Assembly: GCA_946885815.1 (NCBI GenBank)
Contig: CAMPHE010000001.1
Span: forward strand, 1 to 33,843
DNA: 33,843 bases
Direction: 5' to 3'
Origin: an uncultured Arenimonas sp.
GTDB taxonomy: Bacteria > Pseudomonadota > Gammaproteobacteria > Xanthomonadales > Xanthomonadaceae
The notes under the pieces are model-generated. The model was not told where the DNA came from and made no database searches. It saw only the letters and a program-made list of their open reading frames with translations. Of this stretch, positions 22,783-31,389 are shown one piece after another (position 1 is the first letter of the stretch; every line of letters starts with the position of its first letter). The translations under genes were made by a program, and so were the position numbers.

Positions 22783-23559
22783 TCAGTCCGCGAGCGGCGC
22801 CCACGGCTGCAGTCTCGCCGCCGCCAGGCCGGCGGGCGGACGCGGCGTGAACTCGGCCGCCGGCGCATCGGGCGCGAACTCCTCGCCGCGCAGCACGGCG
22901 CTCGCCGACGGGAAGCCGACCGGCATCCGGAACGTGCCGGCGATGCGCTGGCCGTCGATCTCGTCAGGCACCCAGCGCCACCCGTAAAGCGTGTCCTCGA
23001 CGACTTCGTCGAACACCGAGCGCAGGGCCTTTTCCATGATCCGCAGCGGTGGCAGACCCGGGTCGCGGCGCATCTCGACCCGTTCGACATCCGACGACCG
23101 GGTGATCAGCCGGCCGTCGGCGTCGAAATCGGCGCGCACGTACACGTCGGCGCTCCAGCCGCGCGCCCGCGTGTTCATCGGCGTCTCCTTCACCGGATGC
23201 ACCTGCACGCCGCCGCCGCCGGTGATCGCCTCCACCTGCGCGCGCACCTTGTCGCCGGCCGGCGCGAACCCGACGCGGGCCGTGACCCAGACCCGCGCGG
23301 GTACCGGCGCCCCGTCGCGCGTCGCCGGCGCGAACGTCGCGCGCGACGCGGCCGCGTGCACGATGCCGCGCAGCGTGTCGGGCACGGCATCGGCCGTGTC
23401 GACCGCCGCGACGCGACCGTCGGCGCCGACGTCGAGCCGCACGGAATAACGCACGTCGCCGGGGACGACGGCGGGCGCGCCCGGCGCCTGCGGGGCGGCG
23501 ATGGCCGGCGCCGCGAGGGCGGCCAGCAGGAGCAGCGGGAACCGGCGGGAGGTCGTCAT
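22783..23559 (-). CDS. Exported TonB-C-like protein, paralog 2
   Basis: The 258-residue protein has a clear signal peptide (MTTSRRFPLLLLAALAAPAIA). It shares the paralog layout: VRLDVGADGRVAAVDTADAVPDTL, FAPATRDGAPVPARVWV, VYVRADFDADGRLITRSSDVERVE, WRWVPDEIDGQRIAG and VGFP. The Cys pair seen in paralogs 1 and 3 is absent and the C-terminal 40 residues differ. It lies 51 bases upstream of paralog 1 on the same strand, so the two are likely one transcription unit. Function unknown. Confidence 0.65.
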   Translation of the reverse strand: MTTSRRFPLLLLAALAAPAIAAPQAPGAPAVVPGDVRYSVRLDVGADGRVAAVDTADAVPDTLRGIVHAAASRATFAPATRDGAPVPARVWVTARVGFAPAGDKVRAQVEAITGGGGVQVHPVKETPMNTRARGWSADVYVRADFDADGRLITRSSDVERVEMRRDPGLPPLRIMEKALRSVFDEVVEDTLYGWRWVPDEIDGQRIAGTFRMPVGFPSASAVLRGEEFAPDAPAAEFTPRPPAGLAAARLQPWAPLAD

Positions 23560-23621
23560 GGGCGCAGCGTAGCCGCGGCACGCGCGGCGTGCCAAGCGGA
23601 AGACCGCGCGCCGCGGCGCCC

Positions 23622-24230
23622 TCAGTCCGTGGCGTCGCGCGTCACCCAGCCGGCGTTGACCCAGCCGGACCGGCACGGGCCGGTATACGCGCCGGCGACG
23701 TCGCGCGGCGTCGACACCGCGCACTCCTGCCCGGCACGGCCGGGATAGACGACGCCGAGCCACTGCTCGTCCGGCGTGCCGTCGCAGACGTACACGCGCT
23801 GGCCGTTGCGCAGCGCGTCGAGGCGCTCATGCGTCGTGCCCGGGCCCGTGCGGACGTTCAGCGTGCTCCCGCCGCGCAGCCCGTTGATGGTGCCGGCCAC
23901 CGGGCACGCGGCCGCGCGGCCGTCGCCGCCGACCAGCACGCGCAAGCCGTCGCCCTCGGCGGGCGGCAGGGCGGACGCGGCCCCGGCCAGTTCGGAAATC
24001 TGCCCGCCGCGGACACGGCAGTCGGCGGCGACCGTCTGCACGATCCGCCCGGCGGCGAGGTAGGTCGCGTGCTGCCCGAGCCGGCGGATCTGCGGCGGCA
24101 GCTTGCACGACACGAGCCGCGACGCGTCGTCCACGCGCGGCGGCGGGTTGTAGGCGGTGGGCGATCCCGCACAACCGGCGGCGACCACGGCGGTGGCGAA
24201 GGCGGCGAAGACGAACGATCCCGGTTTCAT
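23622..24230 (-). CDS. Lipoprotein with a bacterial SH3 domain
   Basis: The 202-residue protein has a lipoprotein signal peptide with a VAAGC lipobox (C20), so it is probably anchored in the envelope. The middle is a cysteine-bearing region (VSCKLP, ADCRV, AACPV). An SH3-type segment, LNVRTGPGTTHERLDALRNGQRVYVCDGTPDEQWLGVVYP, matches the SH3b (SH3_3) NVRSGPG motif. The end GWVNAGWV resembles the closing SH3 strand. Such domains bind peptidoglycan or peptides; function not known. It is upstream of paralog 2 on the same strand with a 62-base gap, so it may be co-transcribed. Confidence 0.7.
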   Translation of the reverse strand: MKPGSFVFAAFATAVVAAGCAGSPTAYNPPPRVDDASRLVSCKLPPQIRRLGQHATYLAAGRIVQTVAADCRVRGGQISELAGAASALPPAEGDGLRVLVGGDGRAAACPVAGTINGLRGGSTLNVRTGPGTTHERLDALRNGQRVYVCDGTPDEQWLGVVYPGRAGQECAVSTPRDVAGAYTGPCRSGWVNAGWVTRDATD

Positions 24231-24303
24231 GGCATCCCCCTGGCGGCGAATCGACGATACACCCGGGGAACGCAGCGGATGCGCGAAGACGGGCATCGAC
24301 GCG

Positions 24304-26088
24304 TCAGACCACGTCTTCCCACCGCCGGCTCAGGCGCACGGCGGCATTGATCAGGCCGACGAGCGAGTAGGTCTGCGGGAAATTGCCCCACGCCTCGCCG
24401 GTGTCCGGGTCGATGTCCTCGGACAGCAGGCCCAGCGGGTTGCGACGCGCGAGCATGTGCTCGAACAGTTCGCGCGCCTCGTCCGGCCGGCCGGTCGCGG
24501 CCAGCGCGTCGGCGTACCAGAACGTGCAGACGTTGAACGCGGTGGCCGGCGTGCCGAAGTCGTCGGCCTCGTCGTAGCGCAGCAGCGTCGAGCCGCGGCG
24601 CAGCGCCTTGCCGATCGTGTCCACCGTGGCGACGAAGCGCGGGTCGTCGGCGCGCACGAAGCCGATGTCGGCGAACAGCAGCGCGCTCGCGTCGAGCCGG
24701 CCGTCGTCGGCCGATTCGACGAACGACTGCCGCCGGTCGCTCCACGCGCGTTCCAGGATCGCCCCCCGGATCGCGTCGGCGCGATCGCGCCAGCCGGGCA
24801 CGTCGGCCTGCAGCCCGAGATGCGCGGCGATGCGCGCCAGCCGGTCGCACGCGGCCCAGCACATCACGCTCGAATAGGTGTGCACGCGCGCGCGGCCGCG
24901 ATATTCCCAGAGGCCGGCATCGGGTTCGTTCCAGACGCGTGCGGCCGTCTCGCCGAGCGGCCGCAGCCGTTCGTACAGCGTCGCGTCGCCGCGCCGCTGC
25001 AGGCGCTGGTCGAAGAACGCCTGCGACGCCGACAGCACCACGCTGCCGTAGGCGTCGTTCTGCACCTGCCGCCATGCGTCGTTGCCGACGCGCACCGGCC
25101 CCATGCCGCGGTATCCGGCCAGTGTGTCGACGGTGCGCTCGTGCAGCTCGGCCTCGTAGTGGATGCCGTACAGCGGTGCCAGCACGTCGCGGCCCGCGGC
25201 GATGTTGACGACGTAGCGGATGTATTCCTCCATGCTGCGCGTCGCGCCCAGCCGGTTCAGCGCGCGCACGACGAACGTCGAATCGCGCAGCCAGCAGTAG
25301 CGGTAGTCCCAGTTGCGCCCGGAATCGGCGTGCTCGGGGATCGACGTGGTCATCGCCGCGACGATGCCGCCGCTGCCCTCGTACTGGCACAGCTTGAGCG
25401 TGATCGCGGCGCGGATCACCGCGTCCTGCCAGTCGACCGGCACGGCGAGGAACCGCACCCATTCGCGCCAGTAGCGCACCGTCTGGTCGAGCTGCTCGCG
25501 GTAGAACGCGCCGACGTCGTGCGGCAGCGGCTCGTCCGGGCCGAGCACGATGTGCAGGTCGTGATCGAGCACGAACGGGTGGCCGTCGAGCAGCAGCGGC
25601 AGGGGCGCGTCGCTGGTCGCGCGCAGCGTCCAGCCGTCGAGCAGGAAGCGCGCGTGGTTGCTGCCGGCGGTGCGTTCCGGGAAGCGCGCGCCCCAGTCGG
25701 CGAGCGGGCGCAGGCGCAGCCGCAGCATCGGCGAGCCCGCCAGCAGGCGGATGCGCCGCAGCAGCATCACCGGATGGAAGATGCGTCCGAACTGTTTCCA
25801 GCGCGGCGCGAAATCGGTGATCTCGATCGCGCCGCCGTGGGCGTCGCGCAGCACCGTCACGAGCACCGCGGTATTCGCGAGGTAGTGCTGCTCGCTCGCC
25901 ACCTGGTCGCACAGTTCGACCGCGAAATCGCCGCCGTCGTGGCGCACCGGCTGCAGCAGCGCGCAGAACGCGGGATCGCCGTCGAACGCGGGCAGGCAGC
26001 CCCAGACGACGCGCGCCTCGTCGTCGATCAGCGCGGCGTAGCTGCCGTTGCCGATCACACCGAGGTCGAGCGTGGCTTCACGCGGCAT
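24304..26088 (-). CDS. Glycoside hydrolase family 15 (glucoamylase- or trehalase-type)
   Basis: The 594-residue protein starts LDLGVIGNGSYAALIDD, the usual N-terminus of bacterial GH15 with a beta-sandwich domain (about 1-215), then an (alpha/alpha)6 barrel. YCWLRDSTF, GLWEYRG (general acid region) and GEAWGNFPQTYS near residues 564-575 (general base region) are the GH15 signatures. Many actinobacterial and proteobacterial members of this architecture hydrolyse trehalose, others alpha-glucans. Since otsAB is nearby, trehalose or glucan breakdown is plausible but specificity cannot be read from sequence. No signal peptide is seen, so it is cytoplasmic. A 73-base gap separates it from the SH3 gene. 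Confidence 0.88.
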   Translation of the reverse strand: MPREATLDLGVIGNGSYAALIDDEARVVWGCLPAFDGDPAFCALLQPVRHDGGDFAVELCDQVASEQHYLANTAVLVTVLRDAHGGAIEITDFAPRWKQFGRIFHPVMLLRRIRLLAGSPMLRLRLRPLADWGARFPERTAGSNHARFLLDGWTLRATSDAPLPLLLDGHPFVLDHDLHIVLGPDEPLPHDVGAFYREQLDQTVRYWREWVRFLAVPVDWQDAVIRAAITLKLCQYEGSGGIVAAMTTSIPEHADSGRNWDYRYCWLRDSTFVVRALNRLGATRSMEEYIRYVVNIAAGRDVLAPLYGIHYEAELHERTVDTLAGYRGMGPVRVGNDAWRQVQNDAYGSVVLSASQAFFDQRLQRRGDATLYERLRPLGETAARVWNEPDAGLWEYRGRARVHTYSSVMCWAACDRLARIAAHLGLQADVPGWRDRADAIRGAILERAWSDRRQSFVESADDGRLDASALLFADIGFVRADDPRFVATVDTIGKALRRGSTLLRYDEADDFGTPATAFNVCTFWYADALAATGRPDEARELFEHMLARRNPLGLLSEDIDPDTGEAWGNFPQTYSLVGLINAAVRLSRRWEDVV

Positions 26089-26157
26089 CGGGGCTCCTCG
26101 CTTCGTACCAGCGGTCGATCGTGATGGGAACCGGGTGAAGCCCGGGTCGCCGCACCG

Positions 26158-26628
26158 TCAGCCGCAGGCCCGGGTGACGGTGTCCTCGTGCAGCGCGAGA
26201 CCGTCGTCGTCGACCGCGCCGAGCTCTCCGGCGCGATACGCCTTGCGATTGGCGAGCGCCATCTCGCACGCGAACGACACCGGCTGCGCGCCGGGCCGTT
26301 CGTGTTCCACATCCGTCGACGGCGTCGTCGTGTCGATCACCGTCGTCGGCCCGGTGCCGGGTTCGGCGACGACGTCGCGCACCCACGCCGTGCGACTGCC
26401 GGCAGGGCACGGCCGTGACTGGATGCTGGCGGCGCCGGTGGCGTCGATGCAGCGATGCAGCTTCGCGGGCACCGGCGTTTCCGCCGGCGCCGGTTCACCG
26501 GCCGCGTCGATCGCGTCGGCCGGCACGTGCCCGGCGAGGCGCGCCTCGCGCTCGACCCACAGCCGCCAGGCGAACGCCACCGCGACGCCGAGCACGATCG
26601 CCACCAGCAGGCGCAGCGTCGTGGTCAC
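26158..26628 (-). CDS. Membrane-anchored DUF4124-like protein
   Basis: The 156-residue protein has an N-terminal membrane anchor (TTLRLLVAIVLGVAVAFAWRLW) and a DUF4124-like segment, LHRCIDATGAASIQSRPCP, with the paired cysteines typical of this domain. The rest is polar, with a helical tail containing two more Cys. The domain is of unknown function and common in Xanthomonadaceae. GTG 26628 is the best start: it keeps the anchor at the N-terminus and follows the paralog 3 stop by ten bases, giving a two-gene operon. No strong Shine-Dalgarno is seen. Confidence 0.6.
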   Translation of the reverse strand: MTTTLRLLVAIVLGVAVAFAWRLWVEREARLAGHVPADAIDAAGEPAPAETPVPAKLHRCIDATGAASIQSRPCPAGSRTAWVRDVVAEPGTGPTTVIDTTTPSTDVEHERPGAQPVSFACEMALANRKAYRAGELGAVDDDGLALHEDTVTRACG

Positions 26629-26638
26629 CGCGCGGCGC

Positions 26639-27376
26639 TCAGCTGCCGGTGCCGGGCCCGGACGGCGCGCGCAGCGCCGCGAGCCGGATCCCCGGATCGA
26701 CCGGCGTGACCGAGGGGGCCGGATCGATCGGCGGCAACCTGCAGTCGCGCGCGCAGAACGTGATCGGCACCCGCACGTCGATCGCCACCGGTTGCCCGTC
26801 GACTTCTTCCGGCGCATGCGTCCAGTCGGCCAGCGCCGACAGCGCCGCGTCGCGGAACGCCTTCTCGTACGGCACGACGCCGGGCTCGCCCGAGCGGCCG
26901 CGCCGATGCGTACCTTCGACACGATCGACGCCGGTCCGCGCATCGTCGCGGGTGCCGTCGGCGTCGAACGCGATGCGCAGCCAGACGCGCGCGCTGGCGC
27001 CGCGGCGCAGCGCGTCGGTGGGATAGCGCGGCGGCGCGATGGGCATCGTGCCGCCGATGACACGGGTGACGCGCGCGGCGACGCCGCGACCGGCCTTTTC
27101 GTAGGAGACCGCGACCAGTACCGCGGTTCGGCTCGGCACGGCCACGCCGGCCTTCGTCGCCGGTGTGAACGACGACGCGAGCGCGGCGGCGCGAAGCGGC
27201 GCCTGCAGCGCCGCCATCACTTCGCCGACCGGTTCGGCCGCGGTGGGCACGCCGTCGGCGCCCACGCTCACCCGCACCGGATAGAACCGCTCCATCGCCT
27301 GGCCCGCCGCGACCGCGGCGGCCGGCGACCACGTGGCGAGGACGAGCAGCGACAGGGCGAGCGAACGAATCGACAT
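26639..27376 (-). CDS. Exported TonB-C-like protein, paralog 3
   Basis: The 245-residue protein has a signal peptide (MSIRSLALSLLVLATWSPAAA). It shares the layout of paralogs 1 and 2: VSVGADGVPTAAEPVGEVMAAL, FTPATKAGVAVPSRTAVLV, YPTDALRRGASARVWLRIAFDADG and the ending VPITFCARDCRLP, with the same FCx3-5C pair as paralog 1. The TonB_C similarity is in strand pattern rather than in any energy-transduction feature. It heads a probable operon with the DUF4124 gene. Function unknown. Confidence 0.65.
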   Translation of the reverse strand: MSIRSLALSLLVLATWSPAAAVAAGQAMERFYPVRVSVGADGVPTAAEPVGEVMAALQAPLRAAALASSFTPATKAGVAVPSRTAVLVAVSYEKAGRGVAARVTRVIGGTMPIAPPRYPTDALRRGASARVWLRIAFDADGTRDDARTGVDRVEGTHRRGRSGEPGVVPYEKAFRDAALSALADWTHAPEEVDGQPVAIDVRVPITFCARDCRLPPIDPAPSVTPVDPGIRLAALRAPSGPGTGS

Positions 27377-27497
27377 GCGGGACTCCGATGGCGTGAAGGG
27401 TGGCGAGCCGGCGGGAAGTGTGCCCGGTTTCACGCTCGCGCGTGCGCGGAGTATGCTCGCGATGCACGCGCGGGGCGCCGCGCAAGGGATTTTCACC

Positions 27498-27869
27498 ATG
27501 TCCACGCTCAAGGCCATCAACGCCACGGTGACCGGCGCCCAGGAGGCGCCGGACGCGATCCCGCTGACGCTGCATCCCGGCGACGCCGTGCAGGTGATGC
27601 GCAAGCACGCGGAGCGGCCGGGCTGGGTCTGGGCGGACGACGGCCAGATCAGCGGCGGCTGGGTGCCGTTCGACATCCTCGACCTCAACGGCGGCATCCC
27701 GCGCGCGAAGGTGGAGTACTGCAGCGCCGAGCTGACGGTGTCGCCCGGCGACGTGGTGCGGCTGATGTGGGAAGACGCCGCGCACGGCGCGTGGTGGTGC
27801 GAGGACCGCCACAGCGAGCGCGGCTGGATCCGCACCGAGAACCTGCGTTTCGACGAACCGGCGGCTTGA
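27498..27869 (+). CDS. Tandem variant-SH3 protein
   Basis: The 123-residue protein holds two similar units. Unit 1 (about 5-62) has LTLHPGDAVQVMRKHAERPGWVWADDGQISGGWVPFDILD. Unit 2 (about 68-123) has LTVSPGDVVRLMWEDAAHGAWWCEDRHSERGWIRTENL. Each has the GDxV...W...GW(V/I) pattern of variant SH3 folds. There is no signal peptide. Function unknown; protein-protein binding is likely from the fold. No convincing promoter is seen in the 121-base upstream gap. Confidence 0.65.
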   Translation: MSTLKAINATVTGAQEAPDAIPLTLHPGDAVQVMRKHAERPGWVWADDGQISGGWVPFDILDLNGGIPRAKVEYCSAELTVSPGDVVRLMWEDAAHGAWWCEDRHSERGWIRTENLRFDEPAA

Positions 27870-27939
27870 TGGAAAGGTTCCGGGCCCGGCCCCGCGTCCG
27901 GAGTATCCTTCCGGCCGTGCATCCTTTCCGGGAACGTCG

Positions 27940-28512
27940 ATGAACATATTGATCCGTGTCGCGGCGATGTCGCCGCTGGCTTTCGCGCTCGTGGCCTGTG
28001 CGGAGGACGCACCGGCGCCCGCGACGGCGCCTGCCAGTGCGCCCGCGACCGCCGCGGTGGCGACCGAAGCCGTGAGCGAGGCGCCGGCGGCACGACCGGC
28101 GGCGTCGCCGGCGGCGGTGGATGCGGCGCTGCCGCGCGTGCTGGTGCACAAGAGCCCGACCTGCGGCTGCTGCGCCGGCTGGGTGAAACACATGGAGGCG
28201 TCGGGTTTCGCGGTCGAGGTCGTGGAAACCCACGACCTGGAACCGGTCCGCAAGGACGTCGGCGTGCCCGTCGGCAAGGCGTCGTGCCATACCGCGCAGG
28301 TCGACGGCTATTTCGTCGAAGGCCACGTGCCGGCCGACGATGTGAAGCGGCTGCTCGCCGAACGACCCGACGCGCGCGGCCTGACCGCACCGGGCATGCC
28401 GATCGGTTCGCCCGGCATGGAAGTGCCGTCGGGCGCGACGCCCGGCTACGCCGTGCTGCTGGTCGCCGACGACGGCACCACGAGCGAGTTCGCGCGGCAC
28501 GGCGACGAGTAA
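27940..28512 (+). CDS. DUF411-family lipoprotein, copper/metal-related
   Basis: The 190-residue protein has a lipobox at LVAC (C20), then an Ala/Pro-rich spacer to residue 64, then the DUF411 domain: SPTCGCCAGW (C75, C77, C78), GKASCHTAQVDGYFVEGHVPADDVKRLLAERP and PGMPIGSPGME. DUF411 proteins are periplasmic metal-binding or copper-handling proteins. No copper operon genes are adjacent, so regulation is unknown. The gene follows the SH3 gene by 70 bases and precedes an alcohol dehydrogenase by 36, so co-transcription is possible. Confidence 0.85.
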   Translation: MNILIRVAAMSPLAFALVACAEDAPAPATAPASAPATAAVATEAVSEAPAARPAASPAAVDAALPRVLVHKSPTCGCCAGWVKHMEASGFAVEVVETHDLEPVRKDVGVPVGKASCHTAQVDGYFVEGHVPADDVKRLLAERPDARGLTAPGMPIGSPGMEVPSGATPGYAVLLVADDGTTSEFARHGDE

Positions 28513-28548
28513 CGGCGTACGCTGGGCTGCCCGCCCTGGAGCGCCGCG

Positions 28549-29607
28549 ATGTTGACCCTCGGCTACGCCGCCCGGAGTCCCACGACTCCGCTTGCGCCCT
28601 ACGCCTTCGACCGCCGCGCGCTGCGGCCCGACGACGTCGCGATCGAGATCGCGTACTGCGGCGTCTGCCACACCGATCTGCACTTCGCTCGCAACGACTG
28701 GGGCTGGACCGCCTACCCGTGTGTGCCGGGCCACGAGATCGTCGGCCGCGTCATCGACACCGGTGGCGCCGTGACGCAGTACCGCGTCGGCGACACCGTC
28801 GCCGTCGGCTGCATGGTCGACAGCTGTCGCCACTGCGACCAGTGCGCCGCGGGCCGCGAACAGTACTGCCGCGCCGGCCGCACCGACACGTACAACGGCG
28901 TCGACGCCGTCAGCGGCGAAGTCACGCTCGGCGGCTATTCGCGGCACATCGTCGTGCGCGAGGCGTTCGTCCTGCGCGTGCCGGCCGGCCTCGACCCGGC
29001 GCGCACCGGCCCGCTGCTGTGCGCCGGCATCACGACGTATTCGCCGCTGAAGGAGTTCGGCGTCGGGCCCGGGCGGCGCGTCGGCGTCGTCGGCCTCGGG
29101 GGGCTTGGCCACATGGCGGTGAAACTCGCGGTGGCGATGGGTGCGGACGTGACCGTGCTCAGCCGCGGACACGGCAAGGCCGACGACGCGCGCGCGCTCG
29201 GCGCGCACCGCCTGCTCGATTCCACGGACGCCGATGCGATGGCCACGGCGGCCTCGTCGTTCGACCTGATTGTCGATACCGTGCCGGTGAAGCACGCCCT
29301 CGACGCGTACCTGCCGCTGCTGGACGTCGACGGCACGCTCGCGATCGTCGGCCAGGTCGGGCCGTTGGAGGAAGTGAGCACCGTGCCGCTGATCCTCGGC
29401 CGTCGCCGCATCGCCGGCTCGCTGATCGGCGGCATTCCCGAGACGCAGGAGCTGCTCGATTTCTGCGCCGCGAACGGCGTGCTGCCGGAATGCGAGATGA
29501 TCCGGATGGACGAGATCGGCGACGCCTTCGCGCGTATGGAGCGAAGCGACGTGCGCTATCGCTTCGTGATCGACATGGCGACGCTGGAGGACGCGGCGGC
29601 CCGCTGA
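28549..29607 (+). CDS. Zinc-dependent NAD(P)-alcohol dehydrogenase (YahK/cinnamyl type)
   Basis: The 352-residue protein has catalytic zinc ligands in CGVCHTD (C40) and GHE (H62), the structural zinc cluster C93, C96, C99, C107, and the cofactor Rossmann motif GVVGLGGLGHMAVKLA. This fits the MDR cinnamyl-alcohol/aldehyde reductase subgroup (E. coli YahK-like), usually NADPH-linked broad aldehyde reductases. Length and motifs are complete. The ATG at 28549 has GGAG about nine bases upstream. It is convergent with the redoxin gene. Confidence 0.9.
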   Translation: MLTLGYAARSPTTPLAPYAFDRRALRPDDVAIEIAYCGVCHTDLHFARNDWGWTAYPCVPGHEIVGRVIDTGGAVTQYRVGDTVAVGCMVDSCRHCDQCAAGREQYCRAGRTDTYNGVDAVSGEVTLGGYSRHIVVREAFVLRVPAGLDPARTGPLLCAGITTYSPLKEFGVGPGRRVGVVGLGGLGHMAVKLAVAMGADVTVLSRGHGKADDARALGAHRLLDSTDADAMATAASSFDLIVDTVPVKHALDAYLPLLDVDGTLAIVGQVGPLEEVSTVPLILGRRRIAGSLIGGIPETQELLDFCAANGVLPECEMIRMDEIGDAFARMERSDVRYRFVIDMATLEDAAAR

Positions 29608-29630
29608 CCGTCCGCTTCGGCGTCACACGG

Positions 29631-30266
29631 TCATCGGGCGTACTTCACGTCGCAGCCATACGGCCGCGTCACCGGCTCGCTCACCGGCTGCCCCGCCGCC
29701 AGTTCGGCGAGCGCCTTCGGCACGTACTGCGTCGCGCCCGCGACATCATCCGGATCGGCGCTCTGGTGGCTGTCGATGCCGCCCGCGTAACGCAGCACGC
29801 CGGCCGGGTCGATCACGTACATATGCGGCGTGGTCAGCGCCCCGTACGCGCGGCCCGCGGTGCCCTGCGGGTCGAGCAGGTAAGCGGTCGGCGCGGCGCC
29901 CTTGTCGGCGACGAATTCCGCGGCGTCCTCGCCGTCCATATGGCCCTGCTTGCCGGGCGCGCCGGAGTTGATCGTGAGCCAGACGACGCCGGCCGCGGTC
30001 GCGGCCTTCTGCTGCGCCTGCATGTTGCCGGCGTAGTGCTTCTTCACGAACGGGCAGCCGGGGTTGTTCCATTCCAGCACCACGGTCCTGCCGGCGAATT
30101 CCGCGAGCGAGCGCTTCGCGCCCGACGCGTCGACGAGCTCGAAGGCGGGAGCGGGCTGGCCGACTTTCGCGACGGCGGTGGCGGCGATGGCGGTCATGTC
30201 GACGCCGGGGCCGCAACCGGCCACGGCGGCGAGCGTCAGACAGGCGGCGAGCAGCGGGGCTTTCAT
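29631..30266 (-). CDS. Redoxin-domain lipoprotein
   Basis: The 211-residue protein has a lipobox (VAGC, C18) and a thioredoxin-fold redoxin domain: GQPAPAFELVDASG, SLAEFAGRTVVLEWNNPGCPFVKKHY, QGTAGRAYGALTTPHMYVIDPAG. A single Cys in GCPF marks the peroxidatic-type position, with C-terminal CDVKYAR giving a possible second Cys. It is probably an envelope peroxidase or thiol protein. Its ATG overlaps the DsbD-like gene stop (ATGA, 30263-30266), implying a linked thiol-redox function. Confidence 0.8.
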   Translation of the reverse strand: MKAPLLAACLTLAAVAGCGPGVDMTAIAATAVAKVGQPAPAFELVDASGAKRSLAEFAGRTVVLEWNNPGCPFVKKHYAGNMQAQQKAATAAGVVWLTINSGAPGKQGHMDGEDAAEFVADKGAAPTAYLLDPQGTAGRAYGALTTPHMYVIDPAGVLRYAGGIDSHQSADPDDVAGATQYVPKALAELAAGQPVSEPVTRPYGCDVKYAR

Positions 30267-31228
30267 CGGTCGGTCTCCTCGGAGCGGGCGGAAAGAGCGC
30301 GCTGCCGGAGCGACGCGCGGATGGCGAACGCCATGGCGACGACGAGCAGCAACATGCCCGTCGCGAACACCAGTACCGATTCCCGGCCGAAGCCGCCGGC
30401 GTCCGGGGCGGCGGCGGTCGCGGTGAAGCGCCACGCCGACGTCCCGGCGAGGCCCTCGTCGATCGCGACGAACGCGGCATCGGCCGGCAGCGCGGTGAAA
30501 TATCCGCTTTTCGGCCAGCGCGCCTCCCAGCCGGCGCCGACACGCTGCCAGCGCGGGCCGGCGGCGTTGGCGACGATGTCCGGCGTTTCCGGGACCCACG
30601 TCCATCGCGCCGGCGTCGCTTCCGGGTCCGGCAGCGACAGCACGATGTCCTCGCCGTCCTGCGCGAGCACGAGCGGCGTCGCCGCGGGGCGCGGCGCGTC
30701 GGCCCGGGCGGCGGAGAAATCGGCGGACCAGCGGGCGTCGGGGGTGGCCGTCGCCGCGACCGGCAGTTCCAGTGCGTACTGCGCCTTGCCCGGGATGCAT
30801 TCTTCCTCGCAGACCAGCCAGCTCGCCTTCGCCTGCACCGGAAGCGTGGGCGCTGCGTAACCGGCCGGAATCGCGATCGCGACCGGCAGCAGCCGGCGGC
30901 CGCCGAAACCGTAGTTGACGATTTCGGCGAGCTCGAAGCGTTCCGGGTGCGGCCACGCGATCGGCGAGGCGACGACGCCTGCCGGCAGCACGAGTTCGAG
31001 GTCGGTCGCGAGCCCGGAATCGCCGGGGTTGCGCCAGTACGTATGCCAGTGCGGATCGTGCTCGAACAGCAGTCCGAGCGTCAGCGTGCGGCCAGGCACC
31101 GCGGCCGTGGCGTCGGCGACGAGGCGCGACTGCAGGTGATCGGTGCGCACGGGTTCCGACGCGGCCTCCGCGCGCGACGACGCGACGAGCAGCGCGAGGC
31201 ACGACAGCAGGACGGTCGGACGGAACAT
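30263..31228 (-). CDS. DsbD N-domain-like exported protein with a C-terminal anchor
   Basis: The 321-residue protein has a signal peptide (cleavage near SRAEA) and a domain like the periplasmic N-terminal part of DsbD/ScsB (LGLLFEHDPHWHTYWRNPGDSGLATDLELVLPAG; ASWLVCEEECIPGKAQYALELPV), with two Cys in the CEEEC cluster. A single transmembrane helix (about 282-302) and a basic tail follow. Unlike full DsbD it lacks the multi-helix electron carrier and the thioredoxin domain. Its stop overlaps the redoxin start, so the two probably act together in envelope thiol reduction, drawing electrons from a source not in the window. Confidence 0.8.
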   Translation of the reverse strand: MFRPTVLLSCLALLVASSRAEAASEPVRTDHLQSRLVADATAAVPGRTLTLGLLFEHDPHWHTYWRNPGDSGLATDLELVLPAGVVASPIAWPHPERFELAEIVNYGFGGRRLLPVAIAIPAGYAAPTLPVQAKASWLVCEEECIPGKAQYALELPVAATATPDARWSADFSAARADAPRPAATPLVLAQDGEDIVLSLPDPEATPARWTWVPETPDIVANAAGPRWQRVGAGWEARWPKSGYFTALPADAAFVAIDEGLAGTSAWRFTATAAAPDAGGFGRESVLVFATGMLLLVVAMAFAIRASLRQRALSARSEETDR

Positions 31229-31389
31229 GCACCGAGGCTAGCTCCGTCACGCGGGGCCACCATCTGCCGAACGTCAGGGCTCGACCCTTCACGCCACCCG
31301 CGATGTTGCTGAATCGATGACCCCCGGTCGAGGCGACGGACCGGAACGGATCAGCCGCCGGTCATCCTCGGCGCCCCATGCTCGCGCCC

